Positions 9,501 through 17,599 of a DNA stretch of 64,000 nt are shown piece after piece (positions within the stretch are counted from its first letter, which is position 1; every line of letters starts with the position of its first letter). This stretch comes from DASTFP01 sp963816855 (GTDB lineage Bacteria; Verrucomicrobiota; Verrucomicrobiia; Chthoniobacterales; Terrimicrobiaceae). The stretch lies in assembly GCA_963816855.1 (NCBI GenBank), contig CAWFMA010000017.1, positions 62,001 to 126,000 of the forward strand, read 5' to 3'. The notes below the pieces were generated by a model, which saw nothing but the letters and a program-made list of their open reading frames with translations, was not told where the DNA came from and made no database searches. Made by a program: the position numbers and the translations under genes.

Positions 9501-9654
9501 AAGCAGTTGCCGCGGTCCGGTAATCGCCCGACGAATAGATCTCGTAGGCGGCAGCGTTTGCATCGGCCGCGGCGCGCGATTGAGCCCGCAGGGGATCGAG
9601 CAAAGAGAACATGGCGACAAAGCCGAAGGCGAGACGCAAAAGCGGACGATTCAT
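6544..9654 (-). CDS. large exported TPR-repeat protein
   Basis: A 1036-residue protein with a signal peptide (hydrophobic core LLRLAFGFVAMFSLL, cleavage near LRAQS) and tandem tetratricopeptide-like repeats over nearly its whole length. Repeated helical units with small residues and PxxxxAxxAxYxLG-type text recur about every 35-40 residues, for example YSSGDYRTAATAYEKLL and LDEAAAVFEKLARDYP. Units of this kind occur in BamD/YbgF-like periplasmic scaffolds; it probably binds proteins in the periplasm or outer membrane. ATG 9654 is chosen because it opens directly into the signal peptide. A long opposite-strand frame over the same DNA is a codon-bias shadow. Confidence 0.88.
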   Translation of the reverse strand: MNRPLLRLAFGFVAMFSLLDPLRAQSRAAADANAAAYEIYSSGDYRTAATAYEKLLKDFPTDGIVPSAQVQLAFCYYFLAQFDAASGMLAKALSGPPLPPELKQIADGFLPQILSAKATAMPPADPQRGGVFQEAIGKFGEYIAKYPQTQDLENFVFGRAAAEYQAGNLDAAVKDLEANLQKFPQSSATSNTKSLLALALATQGSAELMKGETSASGKGFALYKRAAELLREVIKKKDNIALINEANFELGEILLSQAAFSPESERAPLYAEALAAYGSIAPSKELVALQQAKIREFPERKAAALRANNASLKKQLDRDNELELRKLSELQAKPDQTAAALLKIAEIYFQQGKNNETRVVLGHVAPYLTGDEDKKRALYFTTMTYALQNAVDPAAAGYSEFQAKYKGDAVAESLPFTLGSMYLRLSKPNDAIRYFNESLAIYPKGRLAGPSVIQKATAETSLGNPADALKTFQEYLAQDPAPAFKAIAQAGIAGIYKDTRKWDEAIAAYNAVKTNYPGTPQAVEADYWLGICAQQKGDNTTAVPILDAFAKANPKNELAPLALYAKGVALIALGKKDEGIGTLASVAELYPESKPAPFTYFLRAQIRAKEGKSDELITLMRQFVEKYPKNDKVYFAYESIAQTSINAGNTDAGLAAYREFVERYPESPPAGDAMFKIADLQRSKAEALGRYSALSDKDRSQWNTLVEGSIAASEEAIRKYPESASLALGLQTLLQCQRMLLSADLKKAPDVDTYFQSLADSAPSPNARSKILFKLANYVSEQDKARALRIMADAYKPEFLYSPQDMDSYGLALLEQKKLDEAAAVFEKLARDYPIPENVTPEQASQFVQEAQAVALFGRARVAQERGQIPEAGQLFQELKKLYPWSPKVLEADYGIAQSLKEQGKLDDAVALLSGLIRAPTATSELRARGMLLGGSIMAEKAKLASDQQQKDEYLGAAIDYFSKIAQFYGGVPAAAAEGLWMGGQLLERQANVSNDAKFKAQQLAKAKASYQQLLKEYPNSEFVSKAQERLTALGG

Positions 9655-9832
9655 GAGACAAGGTGAAAGCAATTACGCTGCTTCATTCCTCAATGCCACA
9701 GGAAAAGCTCACGCGCGCGGCCGCGCAGGTTGATGCCGGGCCAGGCACCCGCCGCGCCGGTACCACCACAGCGTGAAGCCGCGAAAATGAAGACTCCCGA
9801 AAGAACACAAGAAACGATCACTTCGTTCTCGG

Positions 9833-9998
9833 GCCCCGAGAAAATCTGCGCAACCCGGAGGGCGCGAACTCTTTGGGGCATCTCTCGGCGTCGGTCCTCA
9901 GTCACAGCCCCTCGGCGGGGCTGCTCCTTCGTCCCTCCACTGATATGTGCCCCAACAAGCTCGCGCGTGACATGCGGGGTTTTTCCACAGTCTCCTAG
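9833..9998. repeat. partial copy of the stop-codon-linked repeat (see 16108-16313)
   Basis: The stretch between the TPR gene and the HAD gene (9655-9994) has no gene. From about 9833 it contains blocks shared with 16260-16317: GCGCAACCC followed by GAGGGCG, then GTGACATGCGGGG and CAGTCTCCTAG. About 100 bp of unrelated, hairpin-rich sequence separates the two blocks here. The right end CTAG (9995-9998) contains the TAG stop of the HAD gene read on the minus strand. The left half of the element seen at 16108 was not found here. Confidence 0.55.
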
Positions 9999-10687
9999 GC
10001 CAGGCAGATTGTCAGTTGATCGAGGTTCACGAGAGGGCGGCGCAAGCGAAACGGCGCGATTCCTGCCGCGGACGCTCCGGCCCAATCTTTGGCGGGATCG
10101 TCCCCGGCATGGACGCAGCGGCGCGCGGCGACGTTCATTCCCTCGAGAGCTCGTTGAAAGATCCGGGGATGCGGCTTTTCGCAGCCGATTTCGCTTGAGA
10201 GGAAAATCTGCTCGAAGTTCGCGGCGACGCCGAGATCCGCCAGAATTCGCCAGAGGCGCCGATCGAAATTCGAGATGATGGCGAGCCGGAACCGGCCGGC
10301 GAGTTGCTCGAGACACCGTTTGGCGTCGTCGTAGAGAAACCAGACGCCCGGCTTCGCAAAGTGCCAATAGAGCTCCTCGAACCAGGCTTCCTGATCGATT
10401 CCCGGGGCCGAAGAAGTCGCCGCGCGGAGGACGTCCAGAGCGAGTTTCTTCCACCAGGCTCGATCATCGTCCTCGCGGGCGCCCGGAGAGGCCCTTCGGA
10501 ATCGCTGCATGCCCCAAACCCTTCGAAAAGCCGAATCCATCCGCTCCTCGTCGGCGTTGAGTCCGTGCCTCCGGGCGATTTCCGCGTAATGCCAGCCCAC
10601 CGGCCGCTGCAATTGGATCAATGTCCCCGCGGCGTCGAAGAAAATGACCTCGGCTTCCCCCTTGACCTCGAGGCTGCCGGCATTCAT
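9995..10687 (-). CDS. HAD-superfamily hydrolase
   Basis: A 230-residue haloacid-dehalogenase-superfamily enzyme with a C1-type alpha-helical cap. Motif I reads FFDAAGTL (nucleophile Asp, but Ala where phosphatases have the second Asp), motif II is IISNFD, motif III has the Lys in CEKPHPRIF and motif IV is HAGDDPAKD. Loss of the second motif-I Asp is seen in dehalogenase-like and some HDHD3-like members, so phosphatase activity should not be assumed. ATG 10687 is chosen; longer starts would overlap nusA, which is divergent. The TAG stop lies in the CTAG of an adjacent repeat end. Confidence 0.82.
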   Translation of the reverse strand: MNAGSLEVKGEAEVIFFDAAGTLIQLQRPVGWHYAEIARRHGLNADEERMDSAFRRVWGMQRFRRASPGAREDDDRAWWKKLALDVLRAATSSAPGIDQEAWFEELYWHFAKPGVWFLYDDAKRCLEQLAGRFRLAIISNFDRRLWRILADLGVAANFEQIFLSSEIGCEKPHPRIFQRALEGMNVAARRCVHAGDDPAKDWAGASAAGIAPFRLRRPLVNLDQLTICLA

Positions 10688-10757
10688 ATTATTTTGCTCC
10701 CAACCATGCGAAGAAGCGGGTTTCACCCCGCTTTTTTCATCTTGGGACACGCGATTT

Positions 10758-12026
10758 ATGAATTCCGAACTCATAGCGATGCTTGATTATCTCGAGCGCG
10801 AAAGAAGCATCAAGCGGGAGGTGCTGGTGGAAGCGATTTCCGGCGCCTTGCTCGCGGCATCCAAAAAGAATTTCACATCGGGAACTCGCGAATTGCGTAT
10901 TGATATCGATCCAAAATCGGGAGCAATTCGCGCCCTGGCCAAACTGGTCGCCGTCGAGCGGGTTCAGAATCCCCATGACGAAATTCTCATTTCGAAAGCC
11001 CGGGCGATCAAACCGGGGATTCAGGCGGGCGAGGAAATCGAGGTCGAGGTCACCCCGCGGGATTTCGGGCGCATTGCAGCTCAAGCGGCCCGCCAGGCGA
11101 TCAATCAGCGAATTCGGCAGATCGAGAAGGACATGATCTACGAAGAGTTCAAGGATCGGGCCGGGGAGATCGTAAGCGGAACTGTCCGCCGATTTGAAAA
11201 ATCCGACGTGATCCTGGATCTCGGGAAATTCGAGGGCACGATGCCCTCTCGGGAGAGAGTGGTTACCGAGGAATACAGCGTTGGCGATCGCCTGCGGGCC
11301 TATGTGGTCGCCGTGGACAATGCGTCCCGCGGTCCCGAGATCATTCTTTCGCGGAGCCATCCAAATTTCGTCCGCCGTCTTTTTGAGATCGAGGTCAGCG
11401 AAATCGCGGACCGGACCGTCGAATTGAAGGCCATCGCTCGGGAAGCCGGTTACCGCACCAAGGTGGCCGTGCATAGCGCCGACCCAAAAGTGGATCCGGT
11501 CGGGGCCTGCGTGGGCATGCGCGGGGCTCGGGTCAAGAACATTGTGAGGGAGCTGAACAATGAGAAGGTCGATATCATTCGCTGGGATCCCGATCCGTTG
11601 AAATTTGCCGCCGCCGCTTTGAAGCCGGCCAACATCCGCAGTATTTCCCTCAATGAAGCGACCCACACCGTGCGCGTCCTTGTAGGGAAAGACGATCTTT
11701 CCCTGGCGATCGGCAAGCGCGGGCAAAACGCGCGTCTTACCTCGAAGCTCACCGGTTGGGATGTGGATATCGAAGAGGACAAGACCGCCGAGCAAGTGCT
11801 GGAATCCCAAAAGGCCCAAGCCGCCCACTCCATGGCTGAGGCGCTTGGAATCAGTGAAGGCGAGGCGCAGACCCTTGCGGCCGGGGGGATGAATTCGATT
11901 GAGGTGATTCTTACCGCGGACGCCGAGGACATTGCCGGCTTGCTCGGCTGCGATGTTGCCAAGGGACAAAAGATTCTCGACGCGGCGCGCGCCTCGGGAC
12001 AACCCCAGGAGACCGCGGCTCCCTAG
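10758..12026 (+). CDS. nusA: transcription termination/antitermination factor NusA
   Basis: A 422-residue NusA, which binds RNA polymerase and nascent RNA to modulate pausing, termination and antitermination. The order is N-terminal RNAP-binding domain, S1 domain (about 135-200, GEIVSGTVRRFEKSDVILDL), two KH domains (GMRGARVKNIV and GKRGQNARLTSKL), and a C-terminal helix-hairpin-helix-like tail. ATG 10758 begins MNSELIAMLDYLERE, the usual start; the longer open frame runs into the divergent HAD gene. rimP, which precedes nusA in many bacteria, is absent. infB follows after 28 bp. Confidence 0.97.
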   Translation: MNSELIAMLDYLERERSIKREVLVEAISGALLAASKKNFTSGTRELRIDIDPKSGAIRALAKLVAVERVQNPHDEILISKARAIKPGIQAGEEIEVEVTPRDFGRIAAQAARQAINQRIRQIEKDMIYEEFKDRAGEIVSGTVRRFEKSDVILDLGKFEGTMPSRERVVTEEYSVGDRLRAYVVAVDNASRGPEIILSRSHPNFVRRLFEIEVSEIADRTVELKAIAREAGYRTKVAVHSADPKVDPVGACVGMRGARVKNIVRELNNEKVDIIRWDPDPLKFAAAALKPANIRSISLNEATHTVRVLVGKDDLSLAIGKRGQNARLTSKLTGWDVDIEEDKTAEQVLESQKAQAAHSMAEALGISEGEAQTLAAGGMNSIEVILTADAEDIAGLLGCDVAKGQKILDAARASGQPQETAAP

Positions 12027-12054
12027 GGGATGAAAACCGCACTCTTTCTTTTCA

Positions 12055-14172
12055 ATGGCCACCACGAAATCCGAGGACAAAGTCACAAAGTCTAAGGCGC
12101 CGCAGGCTATCTCGGGCGCCAAGAAGGGTGCGCCCGAAGAGGCTCATCCGGAAGTTCCGCCGTCGCCCAAGGCTCCGACGGAAACGCTTGACCTACTTGA
12201 ACCCAAGAAAAAGGTGAAGCGCAGGGACGCGGACGGAGGGAAATCGGTCGTCGCGCCCATTCAAAGAATCCAGGCCAGGCCTCCCGCCAAGAGTCCCGTT
12301 GTCGCACCGCCGCCACCGCCTGAACCTGTTCAGGCGAAGGAGATTGCGCCTGAGGCGCCTCCTCCCGAAGCCCCGGCCGAATCCGAGGCGGACAAAAAGG
12401 TTATCCATCTCAAAACCTCGATTACGGTCAAAGAGCTTGCCCCGCTGATCGGCATCAAGCCGTTTCAGGTCATTGCGGATCTGATGGCGCTGCAGATCTT
12501 CGCCAATATCAACCAGACCCTTGAACTGGATACGGTGGCGAAGCTTTGTGACAAGCATGGCTTCCTCCTGGAACGGGAGAGGAAGGACACCTCGAAGGGC
12601 CACCACAAACAGGAGGTCAAGGTCGAGGTTCCCAAGGAACCCGAGAAGCCGAAGGAAGAAGCTCTCAAACCGCGCGCCCCCATCGTCACGTTCATGGGGC
12701 ATGTTGACCACGGGAAGACGTCGCTTCTGGACGCCATTCGCAAGAGCCGCGTGGCCGCCGGCGAAGCGGGCGGAATCACTCAGCATATTGGCGCCTACAG
12801 CGTGCAGCGCAAAGCTCAGTCGATCACGTTTCTCGACACTCCGGGCCACGCCGCCTTTACCGCTATGCGCGCGCGAGGCGCGAATGTGACCGACATTGTC
12901 GTGCTCGTTGTCGCCGCCGATGACGGGCTGATGCCTCAAACGATCGAGGCCATCAACCACGCCAAGGCCGCCAAGGTTCAGATAATGGTGGCGATCAACA
13001 AGATTGACCTTGCGTCCGCCAATCCGGACAAGGTGAAGACCCAACTCCAGGAAAAGGGGCTGACGCCGGAAGATTGGGGAGGTGAAATCATTTGCGTCCC
13101 GGTTAGCGCAACCAAGGGGACCGGCGTCGAAACCTTGCTGGAAATGATCAGCCTCCAGTCCGAAGTGTTGGAGTTGAAGTCTGATCCTCGCGCGACCCCG
13201 CGATGTACCGTCATTGAGGCTCAACTTGAGCAAGGGCGGGGCCCGACGGCGACTGTAATCGTCAGGATGGGAACCTTGCGGGTGGGAGATTCCTTCATCT
13301 GCGGCAACTATTGGGGAAAGATCAAGCAACTCATCAGTGACACCGGGAAGGCCGTGAAGGAAGCCGGCCCGGCAATGCCGGTGAAGGTTTTGGGTCTTAG
13401 CGGCCTGCCGAATGCGGGAGACGAACTCGTGGTCATGGAAAGCGAGCGCGCGACACGGCTCTTGAGCGAGGAACGGCTCTTCGAGATTCGGAACAGCAAG
13501 CTCGCCGCCCCGCAGCGCGCGACCCTGGAGAACCTTTTTGCCAATATTGCGGAGGGCCAAAAGCCGACCCTGCAGATGGTTCTCAAGGGTGATGTGCAAG
13601 GATCGATCGAAGCCCTGGTCGGGGCTCTGCAAGACATCCCGCAGTCAAAGATCACTCTTGATATCATCCACTCGGCGGTCGGTCCGATCACGGAATCCGA
13701 CGTCTTGCTGGCGAGCGCGTCGAACGCGGTCATCATCGGTTTCAGCGTCAAGGTTGAGAACAACGCCTCCACGGTCGCCAAGCGCGAAGGAGTTCAAGTC
13801 AAACTCTACAGCATTATCTATGAGCTGATCGACCAGGTGAAGGAAGCGATGGCCGGAATGCTTGAGCCCGAGCTAAGGGAGACGGTCATTGGTCATGCCG
13901 AGGTCCGGCAAGTCTTCGATCTCACCAAGGGCAAGGTGGCGGGTTGCTACGTGAGCGACGGCCGCATCAGCCGCAGCGCCCGCGCCCGGGTCTTGCGCAA
14001 GAAGCAACCCATCTACGATGGCGGTCTTGGAACGCTGCGGCGTTTTCAGGACGACGTTAAAGAGGTTCGCGCGGGTCTTGAATGCGGCATCAAGCTGGGA
14101 GATTTCTCCGAGTACCTTCCCGATGATGTCATCGAGTGCTACACGCTCGAGAAGGTGCCTCAACAGCTTTGA
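12055..14172 (+). CDS. infB: translation initiation factor IF-2
   Basis: A 705-residue IF-2, the GTPase that places initiator tRNA on the 30S subunit and promotes subunit joining. After a Lys/Pro/Ala-rich linker comes an IF2_N-type domain (KVIHLKTSITVKELAPLIG), then the G domain with GHVDHGKT (G1), DTPGHAAF (G3) and NKID (G4), followed by the beta-barrel and C-terminal tRNA-binding domains ending in the canonical region with GAECGI-like text (AGLECGIKLGDFSEY). The linker is short, placing it at the small end of the family. It forms an operon with nusA upstream; mrdA rather than rbfA follows. Confidence 0.97.
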   Translation: MATTKSEDKVTKSKAPQAISGAKKGAPEEAHPEVPPSPKAPTETLDLLEPKKKVKRRDADGGKSVVAPIQRIQARPPAKSPVVAPPPPPEPVQAKEIAPEAPPPEAPAESEADKKVIHLKTSITVKELAPLIGIKPFQVIADLMALQIFANINQTLELDTVAKLCDKHGFLLERERKDTSKGHHKQEVKVEVPKEPEKPKEEALKPRAPIVTFMGHVDHGKTSLLDAIRKSRVAAGEAGGITQHIGAYSVQRKAQSITFLDTPGHAAFTAMRARGANVTDIVVLVVAADDGLMPQTIEAINHAKAAKVQIMVAINKIDLASANPDKVKTQLQEKGLTPEDWGGEIICVPVSATKGTGVETLLEMISLQSEVLELKSDPRATPRCTVIEAQLEQGRGPTATVIVRMGTLRVGDSFICGNYWGKIKQLISDTGKAVKEAGPAMPVKVLGLSGLPNAGDELVVMESERATRLLSEERLFEIRNSKLAAPQRATLENLFANIAEGQKPTLQMVLKGDVQGSIEALVGALQDIPQSKITLDIIHSAVGPITESDVLLASASNAVIIGFSVKVENNASTVAKREGVQVKLYSIIYELIDQVKEAMAGMLEPELRETVIGHAEVRQVFDLTKGKVAGCYVSDGRISRSARARVLRKKQPIYDGGLGTLRRFQDDVKEVRAGLECGIKLGDFSEYLPDDVIECYTLEKVPQQL

Positions 14173-14197
14173 CGCGACGCCGCGTGGACGCGCAGGG

Positions 14198-16107
14198 ATG
14201 AACTTTGCCCCCGCCCGGCATCGTGTCGCGCCGGTGCTCTTTTTCGCCGGCTCTCTTTTTTTCTGCCGCTGGTCCTTTGCGCGCAGGGAGCGGCTCCCCT
14301 GCTCGATAATACCGGGTTCGTCGAAAATCCAAAACCGACGTGGGAAACGCAAAGAAAGGCCCGGACTTACGTGCTGGGCATTCCAGCGCCCCGGGGACAG
14401 ATTACCGACCGCAACGGCAAGCCGTTCGCTCAGACCCGCCTCAGCTATAATCTCGCCATCAGTTTTCCCGCGCCCCTTGACTGGTCGGACAGCAAGATCG
14501 TGGCTTTCGCCACCCAGCAGATCACTCTGGCCAGCGGCCTGCTGAAGAGGCCGATTACCATTTCGGATGAGGCCATCCTGAATCATTACAAGAATCGCGG
14601 GATCCTGCCGATGGACATCGCCGAGGACCTTAGCCCGCAGGATCTTAGCGTGGTTCAACGCGGCGTGACGGCCAACCTCATTCTGCGGCAGACTTACGTC
14701 CGCTTTTATCCGAACGGTCCGCTCGCCGGACATATCATCGGCTACACCGGTCGGGAGGCGCCGCTTTCGGTTCGCCCGGTGGAGAACAACGACCTGATTT
14801 TTTCCGACAGCCAGGGTCGCGAAGGACTCGAGCAGGTCTTCGACAACGAGCTCAGGGGCCAGGTCGGACAGCTCAATGTGACTTTCGATGCAGCCGGAAA
14901 CAAGATGTCCGAGCGCATTGCCCGCCCGCCCGTTCCCGGGTACAACGTTATAACCACACTTGACGAAGATCTTCAGCGCATTTGCGAAAATGTGTTGGCT
15001 AAGAACTGCAAGCGGGGCGCCATCGTCCTCATCGATCCAAACAACGGCGAAATCCTGGCGATGGCATCCTACCCGGGGTTCAATCCCAATGAGTTTGTGC
15101 CGGTAGTTAAGAAAGAAGTCTTCGACAAATACAACAAGGACCAGGCGGATCCCCTGGTGCCGCGCGCCTACCGCTCGGCTTATCCTGCCGGATCGACCTT
15201 CAAGGTGTTCGTGGGCTTCGCGGCGTTGGAAACGGGAAAGATCACACCCGAAAATCACTTCGATTGCCCGACGGATATCACCATCGGCGACCATACGTTC
15301 AAGAACTGGAAGAAGAAAGGCGCGGGCAGCTTGAATTTTGTCGAGGCTTTGACCCAGTCGTGCAACACTTGGTTCTACCAGGTCGCATTGAAGATCGGGG
15401 CCGATCCCATCATCGACTATGCCCATCGCGTGGGTCTCGGAAAGCGAACCGGGATTCCCATCTTCGCGGAAAACGAAGGCAACATTCCCACCAACGAGTA
15501 TATGCTGCGCGTTCACAAGCGGGTCATCAAGAAAGGCGACGTTGCCAACATGGCGATCGGCCAGGGCGACATCTTGATTACCCCGCTGCAGATGGCGCAA
15601 GCCTTGAGCGTGATCGCGTGCTCGGGAAAGTTTCATCAGACGCGGCTCGTCAAGCAAGTTCAGGGGCTGGACAACCGGGTTGTGGCGGCCTATCCGGACC
15701 GGCTTCGCGAGGAGATTCCCGTTGCTCCCCTGGTGGACAAGACGCTGCGCAAAGCGTTGCAAAGCGTGGTCTATGACGGTCAGGGCACCGGCCACTCCGC
15801 GGCAGTCAAAAGCGTTCGCGTCGCCGGGAAAACGGGAACCGCGCAATGGGGGCCCGAGAACAAACAGCGCACCGCCGCGTGGTTTACCGGCTTCGTTCCG
15901 GCGGAGAACCCCGAATATGCTTTCGCCGCGCTCTACGAAGGGGAGCCCAACGACAACTCAGTCCACGGAGGCTCGCATGCAGCGCCTCTCGTCGGCAAAG
16001 TGTTCCGCGAGGTTTACAAGCTTAAGAAGGCACGCGAGTCGGCCGCCCCGGAAACGCCCGATGACAAGGAAGACGATGATGATCGCAAAAAGGATGAATC
16101 CGACTAG
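14198..16107 (+). CDS. mrdA: penicillin-binding protein 2 (transpeptidase), apparent frameshift near the 5' end
   Basis: Peptidoglycan D,D-transpeptidase of the PBP2/MrdA type. Motifs are intact: SxxK in PAGSTFKVF, SxN in TQSCNTW and KTG in VAGKTGTAQW; an acidic tail (DDKEDDDDRKKDESD) ends the protein. The main frame has no ATG, GTG or TTG before GTG 14371, which would remove the membrane anchor and the first part of the pedestal domain. In another frame, ATG 14198 starts a signal/anchor (MNFAPARHRVAPVLFFAGSL) that joins perfectly to the main frame if the T7 run near 14256-14262 had eight T's, giving about 636 residues. Either a one-base sequence error or slippage on the T run explains this. 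Confidence 0.85.
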
Positions 16108-16313
16108 GAGACTGTTGAGAAACCCGCGTATGCGACGTTGCGGTCAATTTTGGGAAGATCGCAAGGAGCCTAGCGCAGGCTTGATGGGGTTGCGGGGTCC
16201 CCATCTCCCCCGCAAGCCGTGGCGCTACGGACAAGCATGGCGACACCGCGAGGGCGGCCGAAAATTGGCGCAACCCAGAGGGCGTGTGACATGCGGGGGT
16301 TTCCAACAGTCTC
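16108..16313. mobile_element. MITE-like repeat bounded by CTAG
   Basis: A 206-bp non-coding segment with terminal inverted repeats: left end GAGACTGTTGAGAAACCCGC, right end (complement) GAGACTGTTGGAAACCCCCG. CTAG flanks both sides (16104-16107 and 16314-16317); because CTAG is palindromic it could be part of the repeat or a 4-bp target duplication. The left CTAG contains the TAG stop codon of mrdA. Part of the right end recurs at 9833-9998 and a similar end is at 27711-27731. No protein is encoded. It could act as a transcription terminator by folding, which is an inference. Confidence 0.6.
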
Positions 16314-16358
16314 CTAGGGTCAATCCGCGGGCGATCGGAAAGGCATTCTTCCCGGCCG

Positions 16359-16712
16359 CTAGGCAAAGAAGGTGTCATCGTGGGAATATGGGGGCGCGCA
16401 GCAACAAAGAAAGCGAAGGGGTTGGGAGGCGGTGATTTGGTGCCAGGCTCCCGGGGGGATCAGGATCGCGTCTCCGGGAGCGATCGTGCGCCTTTCGGCA
16501 TCGACTTCCATGATGCCTTCGCCTTCCAGGATGAAATAGAACTCTTCGCTTTTCTTATGATAGTGGCGCTGCGTGGCGCCGCCGGCGAGGACGCTCGCCT
16601 CGGCGAGGCTTTGGTTGCGGACGGGGGCATTGGTGCAGTCAAGGATGCTGCGAATCCGCGACCCATCCTTGGTGGTAAAGGGTTTTTGGCTGGATACGTT
16701 TAGGACAATCAT
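16359..16712 (-). CDS. cupin-domain protein
   Basis: A single-domain cupin of 117 residues. The first cupin motif is visible as HYHKKSEEFYFILEGEG (two His and a Glu as metal ligands) and the second as GDAILIPPGAWHQIT (third His). Single-domain cupins of this size act as small-molecule isomerases, dioxygenases or binding proteins; there is no context pointing to a substrate. It is divergent from the SDR gene, with only 15 bp between the two start codons, so the promoters must overlap the opposite coding regions or the starts. Confidence 0.85.
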   Translation of the reverse strand: MIVLNVSSQKPFTTKDGSRIRSILDCTNAPVRNQSLAEASVLAGGATQRHYHKKSEEFYFILEGEGIMEVDAERRTIAPGDAILIPPGAWHQITASQPLRFLCCCAPPYSHDDTFFA

Positions 16713-16727
16713 CGAAAGTTCGCCGGT

Positions 16728-17540
16728 ATGAGGTATTACGAAGGTTGCACGGCTTTGATTACCGGAGCCTCTTCGGGATTGGGAGCGGAATTTGCCCGGC
16801 AGCTTGCGGGCTATGCGAAGTCGCTCGTGCTGGTGGCTCGTCGTTTGGAGAGATTGGATGCCCTCAAGGCGGAACTGGAATCAAGGCACGGCAATCTTAC
16901 GGTGTACGTCTACGGCGCAGATATCGGAAAGGAAGACCAGAGGGTCGCCTTGGTAAACTGGCTTCCGTCGCAGAATGTGAAAGTCGATTTTCTTATCAAC
17001 AACGCTGGGTTGGGCGATCACGGCGCATTCGAATCGGCTGACTGGAACAAGGCACGGTCGATGATCGACGTGAATATTTCAGCGTTGACCCATTTTATTC
17101 ACCTGCTGCTGCCGTCCATGACGCTCGCCGGTCGCGCCGCGGTCCTCAACGTGAGTTCCACCGCGGGTTATTTCCCGCTGCCAAATACCGCCGTCTATTC
17201 AGCCAGCAAGGCTTATGTCACGAGTCTCTCGGAGGCGCTGGCCATTGAACTGCGACCGCGCGGTATCACGGTTACGGCTCTTTGTCCGGGCCCGATAGCC
17301 ACGGAGTTTCATTCCGTCGCCAGGCGTGCGGGCGACTTGGACAGCGCATCTCACGCGAAGACCATGCCGGCCTTCGTGGTATCCCCGGAGGAGGCCGTGC
17401 AGAGAGCATTGCTGGCGGTTTCCCGCGGCCGGGCGCGGGTGGTTCCCGGTCGGTTCCTTTGCCTTTGCGTCTCCCTGGCGACGCTGGTGCCCTTTGTTAT
17501 CTTGAGAGAGATCCTGCGCGCGTTGCGCGGCAAGCTTTGA
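16728..17540 (+). CDS. short-chain dehydrogenase/reductase
   Basis: A classical SDR of 270 residues. The NAD(P)-binding motif TGASSGLG, NNAG, the catalytic Ser in NVSSTAG and the YxxxK motif in YSASKAY are all present. An Arg/Leu-rich text after the second strand (VARRLERL) favours NADP(H). The C-terminal extension ends in a hydrophobic stretch (CVSLATLVPFVIL) that may attach it to the membrane, as in DltE/YqjQ-like members. Substrate unknown. The polyprenyl synthase gene follows 59 bp downstream, so the two could share a transcript. Confidence 0.88.
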   Translation: MRYYEGCTALITGASSGLGAEFARQLAGYAKSLVLVARRLERLDALKAELESRHGNLTVYVYGADIGKEDQRVALVNWLPSQNVKVDFLINNAGLGDHGAFESADWNKARSMIDVNISALTHFIHLLLPSMTLAGRAAVLNVSSTAGYFPLPNTAVYSASKAYVTSLSEALAIELRPRGITVTALCPGPIATEFHSVARRAGDLDSASHAKTMPAFVVSPEEAVQRALLAVSRGRARVVPGRFLCLCVSLATLVPFVILREILRALRGKL

Positions 17541-17599
17541 AGCCACCCCGCAGTGAATCAGCCATTGACAAGATTGCGGTCGGTCAAAATGCTGGAATC

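Noticed and set aside
10737..12122. 461-residue open frame antisense to nusA
   Set aside because: Shadow of nusA; no motifs.
12193..13632. 479-residue open frame antisense to infB
   Set aside because: Shadow of the IF-2 gene; no motifs.
13873..15846. 657-residue open frame antisense to infB/mrdA
   Set aside because: It spans two genuine genes on the opposite strand and shows no protein family features.
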